Shown here: piece after piece, positions 55,204 to 63,215 of the stretch | Position numbering within the stretch: the stretch's first letter is position 1 | Layout of the letters: each line of letters opens with the position of its first letter | Origin: Haloterrigena sp. KLK7 | GTDB taxonomy: Archaea; Halobacteriota; Halobacteria; Halobacteriales; Natrialbaceae | Assembly (NCBI RefSeq): GCF_037914945.1 | Contig: NZ_CP149787.1 | Location: forward strand, 3,224,001-3,288,000 | Direction of reading: 5' to 3' | Length of the DNA: 64,000 nucleotides | Notes under the pieces: generated by a model | Seen by the model: the letters and a program-made list of their open reading frames with translations, nothing else | Database searches by the model: none | What the model was told of the DNA's origin: nothing | Translations under genes and position numbers: made by a program

Positions 55204-56154
55204 CTACTCGAGCGTCGGGACGGGGACCGAATCGAGCACCTCGTCGACGATCGCCGTCTTCGAGGCGCCGTCGACCGAGGCGTCGGGCGTGAGAACGAGT
55301 CGGTGGGCCAACACGGGGCCGGCGACGCGTTTGACGTCGTCGGGCGTCACGTAGTCCCGTCCGGCGACGACGGCGCGGGCCCGCGTCGCCTCGAGCAGGC
55401 GCTGGGTGCCCCGCGGCGAGACCCCGGTCTCGACCTGGCTTCGAGTGCGCGTCCCGCGGGCGATATCGGCGACGTAGGACACGAGATCGTCGTCGACCCG
55501 GACCGACTCGGGGACCTCCCGGAGCGCGCGGACGCGGTCGCCGTCCAGCACGGGGTCGACGCTCGGACTCCGTTCGGTGCGCCCGAGCCGACGGTGTAAC
55601 AGCTCCCGTTCGCCGTCCGCGTCGGGATAGCCGATCGACTGTTTCACCAGGAAGCGGTCGACCTGCGCCTCCGGTAGCGGGAAGGTTCCGGCCTGCTCGA
55701 CGGGGTTCTGCGTCGCGATCACGAAAAACGGCCGCGGCAACTGATGTGTGTCGCCGTCGACGGTGACCTGTCCTTCCGCCATCGCCTCGAGCAGCGCGGC
55801 CTGGGTCTTCGGCGGCGCGCGGTTGATCTCGTCGGCCAGCACGACGTTCGCGAAGATCGGTCCGGGACTGAACTCGAAGGAGCCGTCCGACTCGTCGAAC
55901 ACGTGAGTACCGGTCACGTCGGCCGGCAGCAGGTCCGGCGTGAACTGGATCCGGGAGAACGACAGCCCGAGCGCGGACGCCAGACCGTTCGCGGTCAGGG
56001 TCTTCCCGGTTCCGGGCACGTCCTCTAAGAGCACGTGACCTCGCGCGAGGACGCCGAGGAGGACGGTCTCGAGGAACTCCCGATCCGCGATGACGCTCTC
56101 GCTGACGGCATCGAGGACGGCGTTGCACTCCGCACGCGCGTCGGTAATATCCAT
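55204..56154 (-). CDS. MoxR-family AAA+ ATPase
   Basis: 316 residues. Walker A EDVPGTGKT (residues 44-52), Walker B VVLADEI (104-110), sensor-1 VIATQNPVEQAG, then FPLPEAQVDRFLVK, and a C-terminal lid with SPRGTQRLLEATRARAVVAG. MoxR ATPases act as chaperones inserting metal ions or cofactors, or assembling partners with vWA (DUF58) proteins. Usually moxR heads the DUF58 operon; here it is convergent with it, 65 bp apart, and reads from its own promoter. That still suggests functional pairing. Confidence 0.92.
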   Translation of the reverse strand: MDITDARAECNAVLDAVSESVIADREFLETVLLGVLARGHVLLEDVPGTGKTLTANGLASALGLSFSRIQFTPDLLPADVTGTHVFDESDGSFEFSPGPIFANVVLADEINRAPPKTQAALLEAMAEGQVTVDGDTHQLPRPFFVIATQNPVEQAGTFPLPEAQVDRFLVKQSIGYPDADGERELLHRRLGRTERSPSVDPVLDGDRVRALREVPESVRVDDDLVSYVADIARGTRTRSQVETGVSPRGTQRLLEATRARAVVAGRDYVTPDDVKRVAGPVLAHRLVLTPDASVDGASKTAIVDEVLDSVPVPTLE

Positions 56155-56392
56155 GTCCTACCCGTAGCGATACTTACACATAAACGACCGTGGTCGAACG
56201 GGGGCGACCGATACTGTTCGGGGGCAGCTTGGTCTGTGTTCCCCGGCTATCACCGCGTGTCCGGACGACGGACTCGAACCGACCGATGCCATCGATCTCC
56301 CACCGTTCGACGCTCGAGGGGGTACCGTCCGTGACCGGTGAGACGATCCCGGTCGTCGAAACACCGCGATCCGAACGAGACGGCGGCCCGCG
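56155..56392. promoter_or_regulatory. Divergent promoter region moxR / methyltransferase
   Basis: 238 bp. For moxR a TATA box GTTTATGTGT (minus, 56176-56185) lies about 22-31 nt from its ATG, so it is probably leaderless. No clear element is seen for the methyltransferase. Confidence 0.5.
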
Positions 56393-57175
56393 ATGACCGG
56401 GCGACCGATCGCGGACCGACCGGTCCACGAGGTTCTCGCGGCGCTGGGAAAGCGAGTGCTCCGTCCAGGCGGCCGGGAACTGACTCGGCGGCTCCTCGAG
56501 GCGCTGGCCGTCTCGTCGGCCGACGACGTCGTCGAATTCGCGCCCGGCGCCGGAGCGACGGCCCGCCGCGCGCTGGCGTCCGGACCGAACTCGTACACCG
56601 GGATCGAACTGGACCGCGAGGCGGCGCGGGCGCTCCGGGACGAGCTGGGCGGGCCCGACTGCGAGATCGTCGTCGGTAACGCGGCCGACACCGACCTCGA
56701 GGACGGGACCGCGGACGTCGTCTACGGCGAAGCGATGCTGACGATGCAGCCGAGAGAGGGGAAGGCCGCGGTCGTCCGCGAAGCGAGCCGCCTCCTCGAG
56801 CCCGGCGGCGTCTACGGCGTCCACGAACTGGGGCTCGTCCCCGACGGACTGGACGCGGAGACGAAGGCGACGGTTCGGGACGACCTGTCTCGAGCGGCGA
56901 AGGTACACGCGCGCCCGCTGACGGAATCGGAGTGGGTGTCGCTGCTCGAGGCCGAAGGGTTCACCGTCCGGTGGCGAGCGACCGCCCCGATGCGCCTCCT
57001 CGAGCCGCGGCGAGTGCTTCGCAACGAGGGCGTGGTCCGGGCGCTGCGAATCGCGGGGACGCTCCTCGCGCGGCCCGACCTCCGCGATCGGGTTCGGTCG
57101 ATGCGACGAGCCGTCGGAAAACATGAGCGGCGGCTGAACGCGGTCGCGCTCGTCGCCGAAAGGACGGAGACGTGA
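56393..57175 (+). CDS. Class I SAM-dependent methyltransferase
   Basis: 260 residues with a Rossmann SAM domain: DDVVEFAPGAGATARRALAS (motif I), YTGIELDREAARAL (motif II), IVVGNAADTDLEDGTADVVY (motif III/IV) and LLEPGGVYGVHELGLV (motif post-IV). Substrate region unknown. C-terminal residues from LTESEWVSLLEAEGFTVRWR are characteristic of small-molecule methyltransferases. Convergent with ric, separated by 23 bp, so the two genes are not co-transcribed. The pairing may reflect a role in stress or metal handling, but there is no direct evidence. Confidence 0.8.
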   Translation: MTGRPIADRPVHEVLAALGKRVLRPGGRELTRRLLEALAVSSADDVVEFAPGAGATARRALASGPNSYTGIELDREAARALRDELGGPDCEIVVGNAADTDLEDGTADVVYGEAMLTMQPREGKAAVVREASRLLEPGGVYGVHELGLVPDGLDAETKATVRDDLSRAAKVHARPLTESEWVSLLEAEGFTVRWRATAPMRLLEPRRVLRNEGVVRALRIAGTLLARPDLRDRVRSMRRAVGKHERRLNAVALVAERTET

Positions 57176-57198
57176 TCGAATCCGCGACCCTCGGTCGA

Positions 57199-57915
57199 CT
57201 ACTCCGCGACTGCGGCCTCGAGGCGCTCCTCGGCCTCGGGGAACATGACGTTGTTCTCCTTGTGGATGTGCAGGTGCATGTCCTCCTCGAGGAGCTGCAG
57301 CCGGTCGAGCATGTTGCGATAGCTGGTACACGCGCCCTCCGGGACCGCGTAGCCGTCGGTCAGCGAACGGAGTCGCTCGAGGTGGGCGGCGGCCGCGTCG
57401 TGTTCGTCCTCGAGGTGGTCGATCGCCTCGCGGATCCGCGCCTCCTCGTCGGGCGTCAGCGACGCCTCCCCGTCGAGCCGTTCGAGTTCCGGAAAGACGG
57501 TCTCCTCCTCGTCGGAGATGTGGTGGGAGACCTCGTCGGCGAGATCGAGAAACACCGATTCAACGTCGTGGAGTTCCGGACGGGCGTCGCCGTGGACGCG
57601 GACCACCTTTCGGATCGTCCGCTCGAGCGACGGCAACTCGTCGCGGAGGTAGTCGTGGTGGCGTTCGACGACGTCGTCGACGAGCGACGATATCGAGTTC
57701 CAGTCGTTCGTCTCGCCGTCGTTGTCCGATCGGGCCGCCCGAAGTTTCTCGCGGACCGCCGCAACCTCGAGGTCGGCGTCGGCACAGGCCCGCGCGAGCG
57801 AGGCGTCGCCGCCGCAGCAGTAGTCGATTCCGACGGACTCGAACACCGGCGCGAACTCGGGGTTCTCCCTGACGAGCGCGCCGAGTCGTCGCTCCGGATC
57901 GATTTCGGCGGTCAT
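57199..57915 (-). CDS. ric: Iron-sulfur cluster repair di-iron protein (Ric/ScdA/YtfE type)
   Basis: 238 residues. The N-terminal DUF542 domain (about 1-60) contains the Cys pair in GIDYCCGGDASLARAC. The hemerythrin-like domain (about 75-238) supplies di-iron ligands in VERHHDYLRDELPS, EVSHHISDEEETVFPELE, HLEDEHDAAAAHLERL and LHIHKENNVMFPEAE. Such proteins release iron to repair Fe-S clusters after nitrosative or oxidative damage. The first ATG is used; an in-frame TAA lies upstream with no start between. A palindrome resembling a DtxR-type operator lies 107 bp upstream. Confidence 0.92.
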   Translation of the reverse strand: MTAEIDPERRLGALVRENPEFAPVFESVGIDYCCGGDASLARACADADLEVAAVREKLRAARSDNDGETNDWNSISSLVDDVVERHHDYLRDELPSLERTIRKVVRVHGDARPELHDVESVFLDLADEVSHHISDEEETVFPELERLDGEASLTPDEEARIREAIDHLEDEHDAAAAHLERLRSLTDGYAVPEGACTSYRNMLDRLQLLEEDMHLHIHKENNVMFPEAEERLEAAVAE

Positions 57916-58021
57916 CGGTCTCGAGAGCCGTCGGTGTGGCGTTCGAACGCGATACCGGTCCGACCGACGCTCCGCCGAGCGCGTCGGGCGTCGCCGCCGT
58001 CCGTGTCGTCGTCCGCTAGCC

Positions 58022-58039
58022 GTTTAGGTGGGCCTAAAC
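58022..58039. promoter_or_regulatory. GTTTAGG-N4-CCTAAAC palindrome upstream of ric
   Basis: Perfect 7-base arms around a TGGG spacer. It resembles operators of metal-dependent DtxR/SirR/Idr repressors (TTAGG...CCTAA). It lies 107-124 bp before the ric ATG, and the half site may overlap a TATA-like GAGTTTAGG. An iron-repair gene under iron control would make sense. Chance alone would give a few 7-base gapped palindromes of fixed spacing in this window. Confidence 0.45.
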
Positions 58040-58154
58040 TCATACGGTCGGAGAAAGCGACGCCGCGTCGAAGGACCTTCTCCCGAACGTGATCGGGTCG
58101 GCCGTCGCGTTCCCGAGCGCGTTCGAGAAACGAGTCGCGATCGAGCGGCGATCG

Positions 58155-58895
58155 CTACTGATACATCCGCAGCGGCTGAGCCTGCGAACTCTCCTCCTGT
58201 GCGACCTGCTGCATCTGCTGGGCGAACTGCTCTCGCTTCTCGCGGATCTCCGCCGCGCGGTCGAGCAGCTCCTGGACCTCGACCTCGACGTCGGCGATCC
58301 GGCAGACGCCGTCCTCGAGGAGGACGCTCGCGGACTCGGGATCGGGGAACTGCGGGCTCGACTCGACGACGAGTCCGACGCTGTCGTAGTCGCGCTGTGC
58401 GGCCCGGTTGATGAGCGCGCCCGTCGGTCCCGTGACGACCCCGTCCTCGGGCGGCACGTCGATGTCGTGGTCCGCGAGCCGCTCGCCGGCGTCGCCGGTG
58501 GCGACGCCGTAGATGTCGGGCTCGTCCTCGCGCTCGGCGGGCAGCCCGCTGAGGTAGAGCGGGAGCGCGTCCTGCGCGACGATCCACTCGGTGAGACACT
58601 CGGCGACGGAGCCGACGGTGTCGGCCTTGATCGGGGCGTCGCTGCGCAGCGCGAGGAGGTCGTGCTCCTCGCTGGCGTAGATTCGGACCGGCGGCCGGGC
58701 CGTCCGATCGCCGCCGCGGTAGACGCCGACGCGGGGCAGTCCTCCGCAGTCGACGCTGGCGTAGTAGCGCATGTCGAGTTCCTCGACGAGGTGGTCGGTC
58801 GCGATCTTCCCGACGAGTCCGAGTCCCGGAAATCCCTCGACGAGGACCGGCTCCTCGAGGTCCATCTCGGGACCCTGCTGACGGATCTGTGCCAT
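58155..58895 (-). CDS. PAC2-family protein (archaeal proteasome-assembly chaperone-like)
   Basis: 246 residues. PAC2 motifs: PVLVEGFPGLGLVGKIATDH, LVEELDMRYYASVDCGGLPR, EHDLLALRSDAPI, VTGPTGALINRAAQRD and SVGLVVESSPQFPDPESASV. The C-terminus (about 205-240; EVEVQELLDRAAEIREKREQ, FAQQMQQVAQEESSQ) is a coiled coil. Archaeal members are related to eukaryotic proteasome-assembly chaperone PAC2 and to PbaA/PbaB-like proteins. The ATG at 58895 (MAQIRQQGPEMDLEEP) is used; a longer reading to 59030 is rejected. It is divergent from the RNA methyltransferase gene. Confidence 0.88.
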   Translation of the reverse strand: MAQIRQQGPEMDLEEPVLVEGFPGLGLVGKIATDHLVEELDMRYYASVDCGGLPRVGVYRGGDRTARPPVRIYASEEHDLLALRSDAPIKADTVGSVAECLTEWIVAQDALPLYLSGLPAEREDEPDIYGVATGDAGERLADHDIDVPPEDGVVTGPTGALINRAAQRDYDSVGLVVESSPQFPDPESASVLLEDGVCRIADVEVEVQELLDRAAEIREKREQFAQQMQQVAQEESSQAQPLRMYQ

Positions 58896-59020
58896 ACGCG
58901 AGACGTCCGTCGGCGCCCCCATAAAATCGAGGGCGGCGGCTACCGGGGCCACGTCCCGTCGATTCGGCCGCGCCCGGCGCTTCGAAACCCACAAACGCGG
59001 GGCGCTCGAATCCGCGGGTA

Positions 59021-59929
59021 ATGGAGCCACTCGAGCGGTATCGACCGATTATCGACGATTTCGACGCGTTCCTCGAGGCCTGCGAGCGGCCGCTTGGCAA
59101 CGCCGCCCGCGTCAACACGATCAAGGCCTCGGTCGAGCGAACGCTCACGGCCCTCGAGGAGGAGGGCCTCGCGTACGAGCAGGCCGACTGGAACTCCCGC
59201 GTGCTGCGCCTCGAGACGGGGTCGCCGGGATCGACGTGGACGTCGTTCCACGGCTTTACGCACGGGCAGGAGGAGGTCTCGGCGGTGCCGCCGGTCGTCC
59301 TCGATCCCCAGCCCGGCGAGCGGGTCTGGGACAGCTGTGCCGCGCCGGGCGGGAAGGCGACCCAGATCGCGGCGCTAATGGACGACCGCGGGACCGTCGT
59401 CGCCAACGACAACAACCTCGGCCGGATTTCGGCGCTGCGGTTCAACGCCGAGCGCCTCGGTGCGACGAGCCTCGCCGTCACGAACGCCGACGCGCGCAAC
59501 TACTCCCTGAACCGGTTCGACTTCGACGAGTTCGACCGCTCGCTCGTCGACGCGCCCTGTACCTGCGAGGGGACGATCCGGAAGAACCCCGACGCGCTGG
59601 ACAACTGGTCGGAGGGGGCCATCGCGTCCGTCGCGGGCGTCCAGAAGGGCATTCTCCGGCGGGCGGTTCAGGCCACCCGCGAGGGCGGCACCGTCGTCTA
59701 CTCGACGTGTACCTTCGCGCCCGAGGAGAACGAGGCGGTCGTCCAGCACGCCCTCGAGGAGGAGGACTGCCGCGTCGTGGACTTCGATATCGACCTCGAG
59801 TACTCGCCGGGACTGACCGAGTGGGACGGCGACGAGTACGACTCGTCCCTCGAGCGGGCGGCGCGGATCTACCCCCACCAGAACGACACCGGCGGCTTCT
59901 TCGTCGCGAAACTGGAGGTGACCGCCTGA
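59021..59929 (+). CDS. RsmB/NOP-family RNA m5C methyltransferase
   Basis: 302 residues. The N-terminal ferredoxin-like part (RPLGNAARVNTIKASVERTL, about 25-60) and a Rossmann SAM domain: VWDSCAAPGGKATQIAALMD (motif I), VVANDNNLGRISALRFNAER, SLVDAPCTCEGTIRKNPD (motif IV with its Cys) and VVYSTCTFAPEENEAVVQHA (motif VI, nucleophile Cys). Both catalytic Cys are present. It methylates cytosine-5 in rRNA or tRNA. It lacks the C-terminal PUA-like domain; the next gene, overlapping by one base, appears to supply it. Confidence 0.93.
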   Translation: MEPLERYRPIIDDFDAFLEACERPLGNAARVNTIKASVERTLTALEEEGLAYEQADWNSRVLRLETGSPGSTWTSFHGFTHGQEEVSAVPPVVLDPQPGERVWDSCAAPGGKATQIAALMDDRGTVVANDNNLGRISALRFNAERLGATSLAVTNADARNYSLNRFDFDEFDRSLVDAPCTCEGTIRKNPDALDNWSEGAIASVAGVQKGILRRAVQATREGGTVVYSTCTFAPEENEAVVQHALEEEDCRVVDFDIDLEYSPGLTEWDGDEYDSSLERAARIYPHQNDTGGFFVAKLEVTA

Positions 59930-60468
59930 TGACGGACGACTCCGACGCGGACGCGGCCGAAATCGAGCGAAACGACGGGCAGCGCTTCGACCGGCTGCCC
60001 GCGACGCCGGCCGAGCGGACCGTCGAGGGCCGGGTCAGTCGCGAGGAGGTCGTCGACTACTTCGACGATCGGTTCGGGATGTCGCCCGAGACGTTCGACG
60101 ACTACACGTTCTGGGAGAAGGGCGCCGGCAAGATCTGGATCTACGGCGGCGAGGCGCCGACGCCCCTCGAGATCGAGGCAATCGGGATGACCTGTCTGCG
60201 CACTCGGCAGGAACACTGGAAGCCGACGACGGACTTCGTCCAGCGGTTCGGCGGTCACGCGACTGACTGCGTGATCGAACTCGACCGCGAGGAGGCGCGG
60301 GCGTTCGCGACCGGCGAGGATCAGGAACTCGAGCGCTGGGAGGGCGACTGGGGCTACCTGATCGGGGCCCACGAGGTTGCAGGGCAGTTCGAGCCGCTCG
60401 GAATCGGCCTCTACGTCCACGGTGAACTGCGCTCGATGGTTCCGAAGGGGCGCCAGCGAGAGCTGTAG
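59929..60468 (+). CDS. PUA-like RNA-binding protein resembling the RsmF C-terminal domain
   Basis: 179 residues, starting in TGATG shared with the methyltransferase stop. After a short disordered acidic N-terminus (about 1-40), the protein reads FGMSPETFDDYTFWEKGAGK, IWIYGGEAPTPLEIEAIGMT, HWKPTTDFVQRFGGHATDCV, ELERWEGDWGYLIGAHEVAG and EPLGIGLYVHGELRSMVPKG. This follows the C-terminal domain of bacterial RsmF (COG3270-type), with the LG.G...G.LRSMVPKG end. It probably binds the RNA target of the upstream methyltransferase, as separate chains. DUF7122 is the haloarchaeal family name I recall. Confidence 0.78.
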   Translation: MTDDSDADAAEIERNDGQRFDRLPATPAERTVEGRVSREEVVDYFDDRFGMSPETFDDYTFWEKGAGKIWIYGGEAPTPLEIEAIGMTCLRTRQEHWKPTTDFVQRFGGHATDCVIELDREEARAFATGEDQELERWEGDWGYLIGAHEVAGQFEPLGIGLYVHGELRSMVPKGRQREL

Positions 60469-60559
60469 CGGACGGGCTCGAGTCGGGGTAGCGACCCCGC
60501 GCGGTTCACAGGCTGAAGGGCCATCTAGCTACTAAGTGAGCGGTGCTGGTAGCGCCCGT

Positions 60560-61600
60560 ATGAGCGACGAAGACGCCCCGACGGCGTCCCAGCCCGACAC
60601 CGGCCTCGCCGAGCGACTCGAGGCCGGCGAACTCGTCCGGTGGCTCTACCTCTACGGCGATCGGCGCCGCCTCTCCGCGATCCTTCTCGCCGCCGTCTTC
60701 GGGCTCTCGCTGCTGTTGATCCGGGCCGGGCTGATCACGCCCGCCGCGGCCGACGACGTCACGGCGCTCTCCGGAGCGCTGATCGGCGGCATGCTCCCCT
60801 TCATCACGGTCGTCCTCGCGATCAACCAGCTGATCCTCTCCGAGGAGTTCGGCTCGACGGGAGCGTTCTTCGAGCGCTTAGAGGAGACGTCCGAGTACCG
60901 CCGTCGGATCGAGGACCACACCGGCTATCGGCCGTCGCCGGCCGAACCGTCGGAGTTCCTCCGCGTTCTGATCGAGGCGAAGCGGAAGACGGCGCTCGGG
61001 CTGCAAACTATCTGTCGGGACGGCCCGGACGACGTCCAGTCGCGGGTCGACTCGTTCGTCTCGCAGACCGATCCGCACGATCGGGACGCCATCGAGACGC
61101 TCGCCGACGTCAGGTTCGGGTCCTTCGCCGTCATCTCCGTGATCCTCCACTACAACGATCCGTGGCAGCTCCAGATCGTTCGCCAGCTCCGGGAGTACCA
61201 CCGCGACTCCCTCCCGGAGCCCGCTGACGGGCAACTCGAGCGCCTCGAGGAACTGCTGGGCGACATCCACATCGCTCGGCAGTACTTCAAGAGCGTCTAC
61301 ATGCAACAGGAACTCGCGGACCTCTCGAAGATCCTGCTCTACGTCGGCTTTCCGACGCTGCTCGGCGGCGCGTTCGTCATCATCGCCTACGGGAACCTGC
61401 TGGCGCTGGGACTCCACCCCTACGTCTACGTGCTGGTGGTGAGCGCGACGATCACGGCCCTGTTCAGCCCCTTCGCCGTTCTGTTGCTGTACGTGCTCCG
61501 GATCGCGACAATCGCCCGGCGCACGGCCGCGGACTTCGGTCCGTTCGTCCTGCAACAGGAGCTCCCCGAGGAGGAGACCGAGACGCTCGAGTTCTCGTGA
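60560..61600 (+). CDS. Four-helix membrane protein of unknown function
   Basis: 346 residues. Cytosolic acidic N-terminus (about 1-35), two helices (RLSAILLAAVFGLSLLLI, LSGALIGGMLPFITVVLAIN), a long cytosolic part (about 90-255; FFERLEETSEYRRRIEDHTG, IEAKRKTALGLQTICRDGPD, RQLREYHRDSLPEPADGQLE) with helical character, and two helices (LLYVGFPTLLGGAFVIIAYG, YVYVLVVSATITALFSPFAV). Composition is normal. I do not recognise the family. The ATG at 60560 (MSDEDAPTASQP) is preferred to one at 60536 because the longer form adds a basic start. Confidence 0.75.
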   Translation: MSDEDAPTASQPDTGLAERLEAGELVRWLYLYGDRRRLSAILLAAVFGLSLLLIRAGLITPAAADDVTALSGALIGGMLPFITVVLAINQLILSEEFGSTGAFFERLEETSEYRRRIEDHTGYRPSPAEPSEFLRVLIEAKRKTALGLQTICRDGPDDVQSRVDSFVSQTDPHDRDAIETLADVRFGSFAVISVILHYNDPWQLQIVRQLREYHRDSLPEPADGQLERLEELLGDIHIARQYFKSVYMQQELADLSKILLYVGFPTLLGGAFVIIAYGNLLALGLHPYVYVLVVSATITALFSPFAVLLLYVLRIATIARRTAADFGPFVLQQELPEEETETLEFS

Positions 61601-61895
61601 CGCCGGCTGACGTCGCGATCGCTCGCGCAGCGCGTCCGCCGAGAGACGGTATCCGAGTCGTCGGTCGGTCGCAGTCGTCAATCGGTTACGGTCGTCCGGG
61701 CGGAGCCGATACGTCGCCAGCAGTTCGCGGTGCAGCCCTGCTTCGAAATCCCTTTCGCGTCTTGTCTCATCAATGATTATCATAGCCCCTGATTACCGTG
61801 ACGATTGGTAACACATATCTCCGAATATAGTGTCCTCAGGCCCTATATCGAGAGATTAGCAACATACAAGTGTCCGAGGACCGTTTCGATATGAA

Positions 61896-62918
61896 ATGAC
61901 TGAAAGGAGATATCTAACGCTCTTCGTTCTCCTCGCCATCGCTTGGGGAACCGCCTTCGCGGCGATCGAGGTCGGACTGGCGACGCTGCCGCCGATCCTC
62001 TTTGCGGCCTTCCGACTCGACGTCGCGGCACTGCTGTTTGCCGGCGCCATCGTCGGCCTCGGACGCGAGTGGCGACCCCGGACGCGCACCGACTGGATAA
62101 CGATCGGCGTCGCGGGCGGGCTGATGGTCGGCGCTCATTACGGGCTGTTGTTCATCGGTCAGTCGTACGTCTCGAGCGCCGTCGCCGCGATCGTCCTGAG
62201 TCTGACGCCGATCGCGACGCCGCCGCTCGCGCTCGCTCTCCTCCCGCAGGAACGGCTCCGTGCGCCCGCCGTCGTCGGGCTCTTCGTCGGGCTCGCCGGC
62301 GTCGTCGTGATCGCGCTTTCGGGCGGCTCGCTCGGCGGACAGGCGATCGGCGTCGGCCTGCTGTTCGGTTCGGCGTTCGCCTTCGCGGTGGGCTCGGTGC
62401 TGACCGAACGATTGCAGCGAACGCTGCCGGTACTGTCGTTGCAGACGTGGGCGATGGCTCTCGGCGCGGGGATCCTGCACGGCGTGAGCTACGCTCACCC
62501 GGGCGAAACCGTCCCCTCGCTGACGGCGTGGACGACCGCGACGGTCGCCGCGCTCGCGTACCTGGGGATCGTCGCCACTGCGGGCGGGTTTCTCGCGTAC
62601 TTCCTCCTGCTCGACCGCATCGGCGCGAGCCAGCTCAGTCTCGTCAATTACGCGTCGCCCGTCGTCGCCACTCTCGTCGGCTGGGCGCTGCTGGGCGAAT
62701 CGATCACGCTCGCGACGATCGGCGGGTTCGGGATGATCGTCCTCGGCTTCGCCCTCTGTCAGCTCCCGTCGCTCTGGCGACTCCTGGCACCGGTCGCCGG
62801 CTACAAACCGCGGCGCCGGTCGGCCGCGGGCGATTGCGTCGTCGTCGACGGCAACGTATACGTCCCCGCCGACCGCGATACCGGTCGCGCCCCCCGCGCC
62901 GCGCCTACCGCGGACTGA
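61896..62918 (+). CDS. EamA-domain drug/metabolite transporter (DMT superfamily)
   Basis: 340 residues with ten helices in two five-helix EamA repeats: TLFVLLAIAWGTAFAAIEVG, PPILFAAFRLDVAALLFAG, YVSSAVAAIVLSLTPIATPP in the first, and SVLTERLQRTLPVLSLQTWA, GGFLAYFLLLDRIGASQLSL, YASPVVATLVGWALLGESI in the second. It exports or imports a small metabolite; the substrate is not visible. A 40-residue charged C-terminal tail (KPRRRSAAGDCVVVDGN) is longer than in most members. The ATG at 61896 lies after an AT-rich region (61740-61890). Confidence 0.88.
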   Translation: MTERRYLTLFVLLAIAWGTAFAAIEVGLATLPPILFAAFRLDVAALLFAGAIVGLGREWRPRTRTDWITIGVAGGLMVGAHYGLLFIGQSYVSSAVAAIVLSLTPIATPPLALALLPQERLRAPAVVGLFVGLAGVVVIALSGGSLGGQAIGVGLLFGSAFAFAVGSVLTERLQRTLPVLSLQTWAMALGAGILHGVSYAHPGETVPSLTAWTTATVAALAYLGIVATAGGFLAYFLLLDRIGASQLSLVNYASPVVATLVGWALLGESITLATIGGFGMIVLGFALCQLPSLWRLLAPVAGYKPRRRSAAGDCVVVDGNVYVPADRDTGRAPRAAPTAD

Positions 62919-63215
62919 CGCGTTCGGGTGCGGAGACGACCGCAGGCGCTCGTCGTTCGGATCGATCGGTTCGGAATGCACTGGTGGGACCGCGGCTCGA
63001 GTCGCGGGGGACGCCGTCCGTCCACGGATCCCGTCGGCTACCCGGCGCGCGGTCGGGACGGCGATCGCGAACTGGAGGCGGACCGCGATCGGCCCGCGGA
63101 CGACCGTCGCGTGCGCACCCTGACGACGAGCGCGGACGAGATGAGGCGGTAATTCGAGTAGATCACTCGCCTCCGACGACCAGACCGTGAGCACGAGGCT
63201 GCCGAAGACGCGCTA

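Noticed and set aside
60878-61783. Minus-strand frame beginning MIIIDETRRERDFEAG
   Set aside because: The first residues look protein-like, but it runs on without a stop antisense to the membrane protein at 60560-61600.
61799-61820. TTACC-N9-GGTAA inverted repeat and GTCCTC/GAGGAC arms before the DMT gene
   Set aside because: Arms of five or six bases in an AT-rich promoter are common; there is no second copy or known operator match.
62928-63152. Plus-strand GTG frame of 74 codons after the DMT gene
   Set aside because: Arg/Asp-rich, no domain or hydrophobic core, not distinguishable from chance.
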